Positions 1-7,011 of a stretch of DNA of 13,350 nt are shown here, piece by piece. This DNA is from Methanobacteriota archaeon (GTDB taxonomy: Archaea; Thermoplasmatota; Thermoplasmata; RBG-16-68-12), in NCBI GenBank assembly GCA_005878995.1, contig VBME01000163.1:1-13350 (forward strand), given 5' to 3'. Within the stretch, counting starts at the first letter, position 1. Each line of letters begins with the position of its first letter. The notes under the pieces are model-generated. The model saw only the letters and a list, made by a program, of their open reading frames with translations. It was not told the origin of the DNA and did not search any database. The position numbers and the translations under genes were made by a program.

Positions 1-939
1 ATCCTGGGGCTGGTCGGGGAGAGCGGCTGCGGCAAGACGACGACGGGCCGTCTCGTGGCGCGGCTCGAGACCCCCACGGAAGGTCGGATCCTCTTCCAGG
101 GCGTCGACCTCGCATCTCTGAGCCCTCGCGAGTTGTTCCGATTCCGCCGCGACCTGCAGATGATCTTTCAGGATCCGTACGAATCCCTCAACCCCCGCCA
201 CAGCGTCTTGCGTGCGATTTCGGAACCGCTCCTCATCCACCGAATCGTGAGCACCCGCGAGCAGCGGGAGGACTTGGTGATCCGGGCTCTCGAAGATTCG
301 GGCCTGAGACCGGGACAAGATTTCCTCGAACGGTTCCCGCACGAGCTGTCGGGGGGCCAGCGGCAGCGGGCGGCCATCGCCCGGGCGATCGTCCTGAATC
401 CCAAGGTGATCATCGCGGACGAGCCGGTCTCCATGCTCGACGTCTCGATTCGCGCGGGCGTCATGAACCTCATGCTCGACCTGCGCGCGAAATATCAGAT
501 GCCGTACGTGTTCATCACCCACGACATCGCGGTGGCCCGATACATGGCGGATCGGATCGCCGTCATGTACCTCGGCCGGATCGTCGAGGAAGCTCCCACG
601 GAAGAGGTCATCGCGCATCCGACCCACCCGTACACCCGCGCGCTGCTCTCCGCCGTGCCCGTGCCGGACCCCGCACACGAATATTCGGCGGTGCCGATCA
701 AGGGGGAACTTCCAAGTCCGATCGACCTCCCGAGTGGATGTCGCTTCCGGACCCGTTGCCTCTTCGCGAAGGAGATCTGCGCGACCACGGTTCCTCCGAG
801 GATTGAGGTCGCGCCCGGCCATATCGCGGAGTGCCACTTCGCGACCGATATCTACTCGGGCGCCCTCGTCGAGCCGCCAATGGCACCGGAGGTTCCGACC
901 CTCGAAAGCCTCCCCGCGACCCCGGCGGAGGACCTGTGA
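1..939 (+). CDS. Peptide/oligopeptide ABC transporter ATP-binding protein (Opp/Dpp type), 5' end outside window
   Basis: This is the ATPase of a dipeptide/oligopeptide importer; it would act on the cytoplasmic face of the membrane and power uptake with partner permeases not in this window. The reading frame is open from base 1, so the start lies upstream; 312 residues are visible. Visible motifs are Walker A GESGCGKT (visible residues 6-13), Q-loop IFQDPYESLNPR (about 56-66), signature LSGGQRQR (116-123), Walker B VIIADEP (136-142) and the switch His in FITHD (about 174). The tail has the family's oligopeptide-transporter C-terminal extension (HPYTRALLSAVP) and four cysteines (about 247, 253, 260, 278) in the pattern C-x5-C-x6-C-x17-C, which in related peptide transporters binds an iron-sulfur cluster. 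The split between OppF and OppD/DppF cannot be made without the neighbours. The stop overlaps the next start (GTGA), so the genes are probably co-transcribed. Confidence 0.93.
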   Translation: MLGLVGESGCGKTTTGRLVARLETPTEGRILFQGVDLASLSPRELFRFRRDLQMIFQDPYESLNPRHSVLRAISEPLLIHRIVSTREQREDLVIRALEDSGLRPGQDFLERFPHELSGGQRQRAAIARAIVLNPKVIIADEPVSMLDVSIRAGVMNLMLDLRAKYQMPYVFITHDIAVARYMADRIAVMYLGRIVEEAPTEEVIAHPTHPYTRALLSAVPVPDPAHEYSAVPIKGELPSPIDLPSGCRFRTRCLFAKEICATTVPPRIEVAPGHIAECHFATDIYSGALVEPPMAPEVPTLESLPATPAEDL

Positions 940-1622
940 ACCGGGCGGACCGCGGCGCATCGGGTGAGTGGCCGTTCGCAGCGGTGTTGGCAGCCTCCGT
1001 CGCAGTCCTCGTAGTGTTCATGGGCCTCTCCGTTGCGAACTTCGTGTCCGTGTCCCAGGTCCACGCCTCGGCGAGCGTCGAGGCGACCTCGTCCGTCGGA
1101 TATCTCGGGCTTGCCTCGGACGGGACGCTCCCGAACAATGGCACGGCTCGTGCCTGGGTCAACGTCACGGTTCTCAATCCAGGTCCGAAAGCCCTCGTGT
1201 TCGACACGGTAATCTACAAACTGTGGATCGAGGACCTTCCGCACGAAGCGGGCTTCGCGGTCCCTCGGACGGACGTGCCCGTGCCGAACGCGAACGGCAC
1301 GGGGGTGCGATGGCTCTTCACTGCGTACTCCGGGTCGAATACGTCCAGCGCCGTCGTCGTTCCTGCGTTCGGCAAAGGGACGGTTCCGCTCCGCTTGGAC
1401 CTACGGGAACAGATCGACCTCCGAGCCTTCGTGGCGGTCCAGAACATCACGGGCTTCGCGGTGTCGAAAGGCGCCTCGGCCACCGCGGTCCCATGGGAGC
1501 TCTTCATCCTGACGAGCCTGTGGATCGACGGCGTGCCGCAGCCGACGTCACCGACGGCTCCCATTTACCAGATTGCTGTCGGGCGACTCGTGCTTCAACA
1601 GGGGACGGACTTTGAACATTGA
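936..1622 (+). CDS. Single-pass membrane protein with a glycosylatable extracellular domain, function unknown
   Basis: I do not recognise a named family. I chose the GTG at 936 because it overlaps the stop of the ABC ATPase (GTGA) and gives a 228-residue protein with a sensible N-terminus; the open frame further upstream is only shadow of the ATPase gene. After a short positive N-terminus there is one strongly hydrophobic segment (about residues 12-35, AAVLAASVAVLVVFMGLSVA). A roughly 190-residue Thr/Val/Pro-rich domain follows, with no further membrane segment and at least five N-x-S/T sequons (NGT, NVT, NGT, NTS, NIT), consistent with an exported, N-glycosylated archaeal surface domain. The pattern of alternating beta strands (AWVNVTVLNPGPKALVFDTV) resembles LEA-14-like or CARDB-like immunoglobulin folds, but that is inference. 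Its position, locked to a peptide-transport ATPase and the following membrane gene, suggests a shared envelope role. Confidence 0.8.
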   Translation: MNRADRGASGEWPFAAVLAASVAVLVVFMGLSVANFVSVSQVHASASVEATSSVGYLGLASDGTLPNNGTARAWVNVTVLNPGPKALVFDTVIYKLWIEDLPHEAGFAVPRTDVPVPNANGTGVRWLFTAYSGSNTSSAVVVPAFGKGTVPLRLDLREQIDLRAFVAVQNITGFAVSKGASATAVPWELFILTSLWIDGVPQPTSPTAPIYQIAVGRLVLQQGTDFEH

Positions 1623-2067
1623 TTGGTCGGCGCAATTCCGCCGCGTCCTGAGGATCCTGCGCATCTCACTCGTGCCCGCGCTTGCCCTCGGATACACCGC
1701 GTTCTACTCGATCTATCCGTCGGCCACGTTCCCGGTCTCGAGCGATGCCTCGTTCGGCTGGATCCTCCTCGTGCTCTTCGCTGCGAGCATCGCCGGTGGG
1801 ATCCAGGCGGAATATCTGCAGGAGGCACTCGTTGCGGGGGTGGCTGCCCTCCCACTCGGGTTCGCGTTGGCCGTCCTCTTGGCCTTCACCCCCGGTCTCG
1901 CTGGGCTCTATCTCCTCGAACCGAGCGCGGTCCCGTTCTTCATCGCCCACTTCGCGATCCTCGTGCTCGTGCTCTCTTTTCCCGTGAACCTCCTCGGAGC
2001 CGTGATCGGCCAGCTCATCCGCGATCGATTTCGGGCGAGTCGGGCGCCCAACCGCCTCTCCCGCTGA
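1612..2067 (+). CDS. Small multi-pass membrane protein, function unknown
   Basis: A 151-residue hydrophobic protein that I cannot assign to a family. I chose the TTG at 1612: it overlaps the previous gene's stop by 11 bp, has a Shine-Dalgarno-like GGGGA at 1601-1605, and removes a charged N-terminal stretch produced by the earlier in-frame TTG at 1573. About four membrane segments are visible: one near residues 18-36 (VPALALGYTAFYSIY), one near 47-64 (FGWILLVLFAASIAGGI), a long one near 73-100 (ending TPGLAGLYLL), and one near 105-130 (FFIAHFAILVLVLSF). The ends are basic (RRVLRILR at the start, RDRFRASRAPNRLSR at the stop), favouring cytoplasmic termini. It is the third gene of the unit that begins with the peptide ABC ATPase; its length and topology do not match a normal Opp permease, so it is not simply the missing permease. 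Confidence 0.8.
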   Translation: MNIDWSAQFRRVLRILRISLVPALALGYTAFYSIYPSATFPVSSDASFGWILLVLFAASIAGGIQAEYLQEALVAGVAALPLGFALAVLLAFTPGLAGLYLLEPSAVPFFIAHFAILVLVLSFPVNLLGAVIGQLIRDRFRASRAPNRLSR

Positions 2068-2084
2068 CCGTCGGGGCGCAAGGA

Positions 2085-2090
2085 CTTTAA
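2085..2090 (+). promoter_or_regulatory. Probable TATA box for the adenylate kinase gene
   Basis: The sequence CTTTAA, preceded by purine-rich GCAAGGA, lies 26 nt (centre to start) before the GTG at 2114, the spacing expected for an archaeal promoter driving a leaderless mRNA. It falls in the 46-bp gap after the membrane protein gene, so AK6 probably starts a new transcript. Confidence 0.45.
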
Positions 2091-2113
2091 CGACCTGACG
2101 AATCGTGCCCGCC

Positions 2114-2635
2114 GTGCTCATTGCGGTGACCGGGACGCCGGGAACGGGGAAGACGTCCGCGTGCGAGGTCCTGGCCCGCCGCGGATACACAGTCGTCGAT
2201 CTCGACGAGGTCGCCCGGCGGGACGGTTTCGTCACAGGCCGCGACGCGGTCCGCCAGACCGATGAGGTCGACATCGAGGCGCTGCGAGATGGGCTGAACG
2301 TTCCCGCGAAAATCGCGTTCCTCCGCTCGCATTTCGCCCATCGAATGAACGTGAACGTGGCGATTGTCCTTCGGTGCCGCCCTTCCGTGCTCCGGCAGCG
2401 GCTGGAGGCGCGCGGTTGGGGACCAGAGAAGGTTCGCGAGAACGTCGAGGCGGAGGCGATCGATGTGATCCTGCAGGAGGCGGTGACGAACCAGCCGTTC
2501 GTCTACGAAGTCGACACGACGGACACGACGCCGACGGACACAGCAGACGTGATCCTGACGATTCTGCGGGGCAAGACGAAAGGACACGAGCCCGGCTCGG
2601 TGGATTGGACCTCCGAGGTGCTGTCGTGGTACTAG
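2114..2635 (+). CDS. AK6/Fap7-type adenylate kinase
   Basis: This cytoplasmic P-loop kinase of the AK6/Fap7 family interconverts AMP+ATP and 2 ADP; the eukaryotic member also assists small-ribosomal-subunit maturation. The start at GTG 2114 gives the family's usual N-terminus (MLIAVTGTPGTGKT), with the P-loop at residues 7-14, and fits the TATA spacing; GTG 2105 (adding three residues) is the alternative. Further family features are LDEVARR (about 30-36), the His-containing SHFAH element (about 73-77), VLRCRPSVLRQRL, and the lid-like RGWGPEKVRENVEAEAID. At 173 residues the length is normal. Its stop overlaps the start of the following lipid transferase gene by 10 bp, a pairing I recall from other euryarchaea. 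The family call is firm; which of the two roles dominates is not shown by the sequence. Confidence 0.9.
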   Translation: MLIAVTGTPGTGKTSACEVLARRGYTVVDLDEVARRDGFVTGRDAVRQTDEVDIEALRDGLNVPAKIAFLRSHFAHRMNVNVAIVLRCRPSVLRQRLEARGWGPEKVRENVEAEAIDVILQEAVTNQPFVYEVDTTDTTPTDTADVILTILRGKTKGHEPGSVDWTSEVLSWY

Positions 2636-3089
2636 ACCGCTACCGCGCGTTCGCGGACCGCATCTTGGTTCCTGTTGCATCGCGGTTGATCCGCGTGAAT
2701 CCGAACCTCGTCTCGTGGGTCGCCTTCCTGGGGGCCGTCGGTGCCGGCGTGGCCTTCTTCTTCGGCGGCGCGGGCTTCCTCGGGCTCGCCCTCGGACTGA
2801 TTCTCGTCAACGCCTACCTCGACGCCCTCGACGGGAAGATCGCGAAGATGACGGGCAAGGCCGTCGGTATGCAGGACTCCTCGGGCGTGCGGATCGGCTC
2901 GTCCTCCTCTTCCTCGGCGGGCTCCTTCAACTCATTGTTTCGCCGGCCGGGAAAGTGGTCTGGGGGATCGCCCCGGTCGCGTTCCAGCCGCTCGAATGGG
3001 TCCTCGTGCTCTTCGCGGTCCTGGGGAACCTGACCGCGGTCCAACGTGGGGTCTCGACATGGCGGGGCTTCTCTGCTAAGTCGCCGTAG
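2626..3089 (+). pseudogene. pgsA: Archaetidylinositol-phosphate synthase (CDP-alcohol phosphatidyltransferase), broken by an internal out-of-frame deletion
   Basis: The intact enzyme joins inositol phosphate to CDP-archaeol at the membrane. From GTG 2626 the frame encodes the family N-terminus (LDRYRAFADRIL, then NPNLVSWVAFLGAVGAG), two hydrophobic stretches, and the first half of the catalytic motif, D66-ALD69-GKIAK74. At about 2857-2870 homology jumps frame: the next recognisable sequence (RRYAGLLGRADRLVLLFLGG, then a C-terminus ending VLGNLTAVQRGVSTWRGF, stop 3087-3089) belongs to the last third of the protein. The part between, about 55-65 residues holding the second half of the motif (G-x3-D-x3-D) and middle membrane segments, is absent. 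Reading straight from 2626 runs into a nonsense tail stopping at 3033. The product could not be catalytic as written. The alternative is an assembly collapse. The 3' end overlaps convergent priL by 14 bp. Confidence 0.82.
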
Positions 3090-4140
3090 AGGCGCTCTCT
3101 CCCCGCGGCCGCTGCTCCCGCCCCTTGACGCGGTAGTATTGCAGGGGATGCTTGATCGTCAGGCAGATTCGATCGGGCCCGGGGCAGATGCCGTAGGACT
3201 TCATCGTCGAGCACTCGGGAGGGGTGTACTCGGTCGGGCTCGAGGTCCCCGTGATGTGCTCGATCTGATATCTCGTCACATCGGCCGCGAAGTCGGGCAC
3301 GTCGCCGAAGACCCGGAAGATTTCCTCGTTGCCCAGGCCGATGTGATGGAGGAACGCGACGATCGCGAAGCGCCCCATGTGGGGCACGTTCTCGTGGTTC
3401 TGGATCTGGGCCAAGAGGTTGTACATGCACGGTGGGAATCGGGTGATGCTGACTTTCCCGATGTCCTCGGCCTTGAACGTCGCCTTCTTCGCCTCGAGGA
3501 CGCCGCGGATCTCCGCGAGGTCTCTTTTGAATGCCGCGAGGATGTCGTCGTTGACCGGCAACGGGAGGCCCTCCTCGATGTGCTGCTGGATCGCGTTCCG
3601 CATGACGCGGAGCGCCTTCGCCCGACGCAGCGTCACATACCCGCGGTCCACGCGCTGATTGATCAGCTTCCAGGGCGCATCCCGCATCGTGTTCGTGAAT
3701 CGGAGGAAGTCCGTGAAATGGAGTCGGAAACCACCGTCCTGGCGCCGCAAGTCCATGCCCAGTTCCGAAGCGAGATGGAGGATGAGGTCGTCGGACTCCG
3801 ATTCGAGGCGCTTTTCCGCGGCAATCGCCTCGTGAAGCGCGTAGCGCCGAACCAAGTACGTGTCGCCGATCGCAGACGCGAGGATTCGCGCGACGGGGTA
3901 GGCGAGGAGTTGCGCCAGCTGGTCCGCGATCGCGATGGCGACCCGCTCCGACTCCGGGCCTCGCTCGAGGGCGTCGAGCACCCGCGCCTTGCCAAGGGTC
4001 CGCGCGCGGGCGTACGCGGGTTCGAGGAGAATCTCCTCCAGGCTCACTTTCTCGGAGCGGATGAAGGCGGAGGCTTCCAGGAGGAACGGATACTTCGCGA
4101 GGGTTGCGAGCTCCACGCTGTGGGAACGCTGCGAGGCCAT
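3076..4140 (-). CDS. priL: DNA primase large subunit PriL
   Basis: PriL is the regulatory, iron-sulfur subunit of the archaeal/eukaryotic primase; with PriS it makes the short primers for DNA synthesis. The 354-residue protein has the normal length. The helical N-terminal domain covers roughly residues 1-220 (VARILASAIGDTYLVRRYALHEA near 83-105, HFTDFLRF near 141-148). The C-terminal iron-sulfur domain carries FPPCM (Cys238), YTPPEC (Cys310), YGIC (Cys319) and RIC (Cys326), the four cluster ligands in the expected order; HHIGLG near 265-270 is also typical. The start is the ATG at 4140 with no strong Shine-Dalgarno sequence; another ATG 10 nt upstream is out of frame. No PriS is in the window. 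The gene converges on the broken lipid synthase gene, with ends overlapping by 14 bp. I see no damage in the reading frame. Confidence 0.93.
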   Translation of the reverse strand: MASQRSHSVELATLAKYPFLLEASAFIRSEKVSLEEILLEPAYARARTLGKARVLDALERGPESERVAIAIADQLAQLLAYPVARILASAIGDTYLVRRYALHEAIAAEKRLESESDDLILHLASELGMDLRRQDGGFRLHFTDFLRFTNTMRDAPWKLINQRVDRGYVTLRRAKALRVMRNAIQQHIEEGLPLPVNDDILAAFKRDLAEIRGVLEAKKATFKAEDIGKVSITRFPPCMYNLLAQIQNHENVPHMGRFAIVAFLHHIGLGNEEIFRVFGDVPDFAADVTRYQIEHITGTSSPTEYTPPECSTMKSYGICPGPDRICLTIKHPLQYYRVKGREQRPRGESASTAT

Positions 4141-4218
4141 AAAAGCCCATGGCGGGGAACCGCGAAACGAGCTTCGCGCCCGTGGGCTTGACGTGTTATG
4201 GCGGCCGACTCGAGCCGA

Positions 4219-4659
4219 TCACTCGCTCGCGGGCGCTCCGGGAGGCGGAGGCATGACGCCGAGCTGCTGCATCAGCCCTGCGACGTCCCACTGTCCCCAG
4301 TGCTCGACGCTCTGGCCCTCGTGGAATCGGGTGACGTCGATGCCGGAGATTTTCACCTGCTTTCCCGTGGCCGGGATCCCCATGAATTCTGCCGAGTGCG
4401 TGCCCGTCATCGTACCGCGGACGACGACTTTGTCGCCTTCGGCGATGATGTCCTCGATCGTCGTCTGCCCGTCGGGAAACGCGGCATGCAACATTGCGAA
4501 CCATTGCTTCTCGCCCTCGCGACCCGGCGCCATTCCCGGCGGGGCCGTGTGGTCCACGTAGTTTTCTGCGGTCACTTTGTCGACGACGTCCAGATTCCCT
4601 CGGTTCAGGACTTCATCGTAAAACATCCTCACGATTGCCTTGTTCTCCTCCTCTCCCAT
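4219..4659 (-). CDS. SnoaL-like / ester cyclase family protein (NTF2-like fold)
   Basis: This 146-residue protein belongs to the SnoaL-like group of small NTF2-fold proteins, whose members include polyketide cyclases and many of unknown substrate. Family features are the N-terminal ENKAIVRMFYDEVLNRGNLD helix, YVDHTAPPG (about 34-42), LHAAFPDGQTTIEDIIAEGD (57-76), the VVVRGTMTGTH strand pair, GIPATGKQVKISGIDVTRF (93-111), and HWGQWDVAGLMQQLG (119-133). The tail is Pro-rich (MPPPPGAPASE). The start at ATG 4659 is supported by a strong Shine-Dalgarno sequence just upstream; the frame stays open far upstream to about 5490, but that extension is antisense shadow of the glycosyltransferase gene. 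A TATA element at 4709-4716 would give a leader of about 28 nt. The substrate is unknown, and a cyclase role should not be assumed. Confidence 0.88.
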   Translation of the reverse strand: MGEEENKAIVRMFYDEVLNRGNLDVVDKVTAENYVDHTAPPGMAPGREGEKQWFAMLHAAFPDGQTTIEDIIAEGDKVVVRGTMTGTHSAEFMGIPATGKQVKISGIDVTRFHEGQSVEHWGQWDVAGLMQQLGVMPPPPGAPASE

Positions 4660-4663
4660 GGTA

Positions 4664-4674
4664 TCCTCCTCTCC
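4664..4674 (-). promoter_or_regulatory. Strong Shine-Dalgarno site for the SnoaL-like gene
   Basis: On the minus strand the sequence reads GGAGAGGAGGA, ending four bases before ATG 4659; its GGAGG core is complementary to the 16S rRNA 3' end at about 5 nt spacing. This fixes the start and marks the mRNA as leadered, unlike several neighbours. Confidence 0.7.
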
Positions 4675-4708
4675 GAAATCCTTCGGTGATCCCCCTAGGG
4701 TGCGCCGG

Positions 4709-4716
4709 CTATATAA
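4709..4716 (-). promoter_or_regulatory. TATA box (minus-strand TTATATAG) for the SnoaL-like gene
   Basis: The best TATA match in the window lies in the 147-bp gap between divergent genes. Read on the minus strand, it predicts a transcript start near 4687 and a leader of about 28 nt that contains the Shine-Dalgarno site at 4664-4674. Read as TATATAA on the plus strand it would start RNA near 4740, leaving a leader of roughly 65 nt for the glycosyltransferase gene, so a shared role is possible but less well supported. Confidence 0.6.
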
Positions 4717-4806
4717 CGCCGCCCGTCCCACGTCTCTCGGGACCGGAGGCGTATCGAAATCCGAGGGCGTCCGAGAACGCTCCGAAGGTCTTTCTGCGCC
4801 GGGACC

Positions 4807-5877
4807 ATGGGCGGATTGATGGAGGAGCTGCGCGGCTACTTCGCGGCCCATTCCCAAGGATTGGGTCACGCGACACGCGCGGTCGCTCTCGCCCGGGGTC
4901 TCTTGGAACGACGCAGCGACGTGTATCTGCTCTTCCTCGCGGGATCGCCCGCTCTGGATCTCCTCGTGGCGAGTGGGTTCGACGCCCTGACGATGCCACC
5001 AGCGCCCGACTGGCCCGCGAAGGACGGCGTCCTCCGGCCCGCGTGGCGGTGGTATCGGGATTACGGCCGTTACCTTCGAATTGCCCGGCGGTTCCTCCGA
5101 AGGGAGGCCGACTGGAGCTACTATCGCTTTCTGATCTCCGACAGTGAACTCGCATCCGTGCGCGAGGCCATTCGTCGGCGCGTCCCGACAGCGCTGATCC
5201 TCGATTCGACGCGCCACAACTTCGCACGGGACCCGTTCTCGCGGTGGGTCGAAGGCATCGGGAATTTCTGGGCCACTCAGGTCGCGCGGAAAGCCGACCT
5301 CATCCTCACGGCGGAGCCGGGGCCCTCGTGGCCGAACGTCCGGCAGATCGGCCCGATCGTCCGCCCGTTCAGCGCATCCCGTGAGACGTTGCGGGAGGAC
5401 CTCGTCCTTCGCAAGAAGACGATCCTCGTCACCGGGGGCGGCACGGCGATCGGGGAGTTCCTGGTGCGAGCGGCTATCCGCGCATTTCACGAGCTGAATT
5501 TGGACGATGTCTCGATGGTCGTCGTGAGCGGGCCGAAGTTGAAGATTCAGCCGGAACCCGGCGTGTACACGTACGGATTCCTACCGAACCTCCACGACTA
5601 CGTGCTCGCCTCGGACCTCGTGATCACGACGGCCGGCAAGGGCACGGTGAACGAGGCCCGGGCGGCGGGGACACCCGTAATCGCGATTCCTCCGAAAGGC
5701 CACGGGGAAGCGGAACGAAACGCCGCGGCGCTTGGATACCGCTACGAGGACGTACGGCGGCTGCAGGAACTCATTCCCCAGATGCTCGCCCTCGGGCGTC
5801 TTCCGCCGGAGCCTCGGGGGAACGAGGAGGCCATCGCATTTTTATTGGAGTTCTTGGAGCGAGTTGCGACCCGCTAA
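4807..5877 (+). CDS. GT-B fold glycosyltransferase, MurG-like/MJ1255-type
   Basis: A 356-residue cytoplasmic or membrane-associated glycosyltransferase related to MurG and the archaeal MJ1255-type proteins, which transfer a sugar from an activated nucleotide donor. The N-terminal Rossmann half starts YFAAHSQGLGHATRAVALAR (11-30), the glycine-rich acceptor-side loop being GLGH (18-21). The linker is near 165-190 (LILTAEPGPSWPNVRQIGPI). The second half starts KKTILVTGGGTAIGEF (203-218) and carries the donor-binding segment ITTAGKGTVNEARAAGTPVI (273-292) followed by PPKGHGEAERNA. No membrane helix is evident. I kept ATG 4807; ATG 4819 (residue 5) is an alternative, and neither has a clear ribosome site. 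The acceptor is unknown; glycolipid or surface-glycan synthesis is an inference from the fold. Its stop codon interlocks with that of the convergent oxidase gene (4-bp overlap). Confidence 0.85.
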   Translation: MGGLMEELRGYFAAHSQGLGHATRAVALARGLLERRSDVYLLFLAGSPALDLLVASGFDALTMPPAPDWPAKDGVLRPAWRWYRDYGRYLRIARRFLRREADWSYYRFLISDSELASVREAIRRRVPTALILDSTRHNFARDPFSRWVEGIGNFWATQVARKADLILTAEPGPSWPNVRQIGPIVRPFSASRETLREDLVLRKKTILVTGGGTAIGEFLVRAAIRAFHELNLDDVSMVVVSGPKLKIQPEPGVYTYGFLPNLHDYVLASDLVITTAGKGTVNEARAAGTPVIAIPPKGHGEAERNAAALGYRYEDVRRLQELIPQMLALGRLPPEPRGNEEAIAFLLEFLERVATR

Positions 5878-6959
5878 GCCGCCCGCTGCACGACACTCAC
5901 GTCGATCTCTTTCACTGTGGCCCGACCCGCAAGCGCTATCGCCGTGTCAAGTTCCATTTGAAGGTGCTGAAGGACCGCGCGCACGCCGTCGGCGCCGCCC
6001 AAGGCGAGACCCCAGAGGATCGGCCGCCCGACGAGGACCGCCCTCGCGCCCAACGCGAGCGCCTTGAGGACATCCGTTCCGCGGCGGATCCCTCCGTCCA
6101 CGTAGACCTCGACGCGGCCCTTGACGGCCGCGACGACCTCGGGCAGGACATCGAGCGTCCCCAACGTGGAGTCGAGCTGCCGCCCGCCATGGTTCGAGAC
6201 GACGATCCCCGCCACGCCGTGCTCGGCCGCGAGCTTCGCGTCCTCCGCGGTCATGATGCCCTTCAAGAGGACGGGGAGGCGGCCGATCGATCTCAGCCAG
6301 TCGATGTCCCTCCAGGTGAGGGATTCGTTCAGCAGATCGGCGACATACTTCGCGAACGCGGAACCTCTCTCGGCTTCCGGCATTCCATCGAGGCCCGCGA
6401 GCTTGAGGTTCGCGATTCCCATTCCGGGCGGGAGGGTGAACCGGTTCCGCTCGTCTTTCTCTCGCCGCCCGAGGAGGGGCGTGTCCACCGTCAGGCAGAT
6501 TACACGGTAGCCCGCGTTCGCGGCCCGGTGCAGGAGGTCCTCCGTCACCCTGCGGTCGCGGTACGCGTACAGTTGAAACCACCGCGGCCCCGGCGCCGCC
6601 GCGGCGATCTCCTCGAGCGTCTTCGTCGCGATCGTGCTGACGGCCATCAGGGTGCCCGCGGCGGCCGCGCCTTTCGCGGTGGCGACCTCTCCCTCCGGAT
6701 GGACGAGGCCATGGAACGAGGTCGGGGCGACGAGGATCGGCATCGAGACGCGCGTCCCGAGGACGGTCGTGGAAGTATCCCGCTTCGAGACGTCGACGAG
6801 GACCCGGGGCCGCAATGCCCAGTGCGCGTATGCCTCCCGGTTCCGGCGCAGTGAGACCTCGTCCTCCGCGCCGCCTGCGATGTAGTCGAAGGTCGCTCGA
6901 GGAATCTTCGCTCGCGCCATGTCCTCGAGCTCGAGGAGGTTCGTGAACGCGAGCGCCAC
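5874..6959 (-). CDS. FMN-dependent 2-hydroxy-acid oxidase/dehydrogenase (lactate/glycolate oxidase family)
   Basis: A 361-residue TIM-barrel flavoenzyme that oxidises 2-hydroxy acids such as lactate or glycolate to 2-oxo acids in the cytoplasm. All landmarks are present: Tyr26 in FDYIAGGAEDE, the FMN-binding APTSFHGL (78-85) and AVSTIA (106-111), WFQLYAYRDR with Gln129 and Tyr131, TVDTP with Asp159, LGRREKD, Lys233 in VLLKGI, the catalytic base His257 with Arg260 in SNHGGRQLD, and the phosphate-binding DGGIRRGTDVLKALALGA (288-305). The usual Ala after SNHG is Gly here, a conservative change. The start is GTG 6959, without a ribosome site, but 27 nt from a TATA-like element, so probably leaderless. 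The family also resembles type 2 isopentenyl-diphosphate isomerase, but the intact His/Arg pair argues for an oxidase. Substrate and electron acceptor cannot be read from sequence. It is divergent from the dienelactone hydrolase gene. Confidence 0.92.
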   Translation of the reverse strand: MALAFTNLLELEDMARAKIPRATFDYIAGGAEDEVSLRRNREAYAHWALRPRVLVDVSKRDTSTTVLGTRVSMPILVAPTSFHGLVHPEGEVATAKGAAAAGTLMAVSTIATKTLEEIAAAAPGPRWFQLYAYRDRRVTEDLLHRAANAGYRVICLTVDTPLLGRREKDERNRFTLPPGMGIANLKLAGLDGMPEAERGSAFAKYVADLLNESLTWRDIDWLRSIGRLPVLLKGIMTAEDAKLAAEHGVAGIVVSNHGGRQLDSTLGTLDVLPEVVAAVKGRVEVYVDGGIRRGTDVLKALALGARAVLVGRPILWGLALGGADGVRAVLQHLQMELDTAIALAGRATVKEIDVSVVQRAA

Positions 6960-6982
6960 GGGCCCACGATGGTCTCCGGCAT

Positions 6983-6989
6983 CTTATCC
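6983..6989. promoter_or_regulatory. Single TATA-like element centred between two divergent starts
   Basis: CTTATCC on the plus strand (GGATAAG on the minus strand) is centred at 6986, 26 nt before ATG 7012 and 27 nt from GTG 6959. Both distances fit leaderless archaeal transcription, and the 52-bp gap offers no other good candidate. One element may therefore serve both genes. No mapping data are available. Confidence 0.45.
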
Positions 6990-7011
6990 GTTTGTCCGCG
7001 GCGAAGTCCTT

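Noticed and set aside
2374..2625. Upstream extension of the lipid synthase frame into the adenylate kinase gene
   Set aside because: Homology to the transferase begins only at about LDRYRAF; GTG 2626 overlapping the kinase stop is the natural start.
2927..4191. Long open frames overlapping priL on both strands
   Set aside because: No recognisable motifs; priL shows all four cluster cysteines and family segments in its own frame.
4660..5490. N-terminal extension of the SnoaL-like protein to a start at 5490
   Set aside because: The extension is antisense to the glycosyltransferase, has shadow composition, and ATG 4659 has both a strong Shine-Dalgarno site and a TATA box at the right distance.
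6919..7011. Extended N-terminus of the dienelactone hydrolase
   Set aside because: It would overlap the divergent oxidase coding region and carries no family sequence; ATG 7012 fits the TATA spacing.
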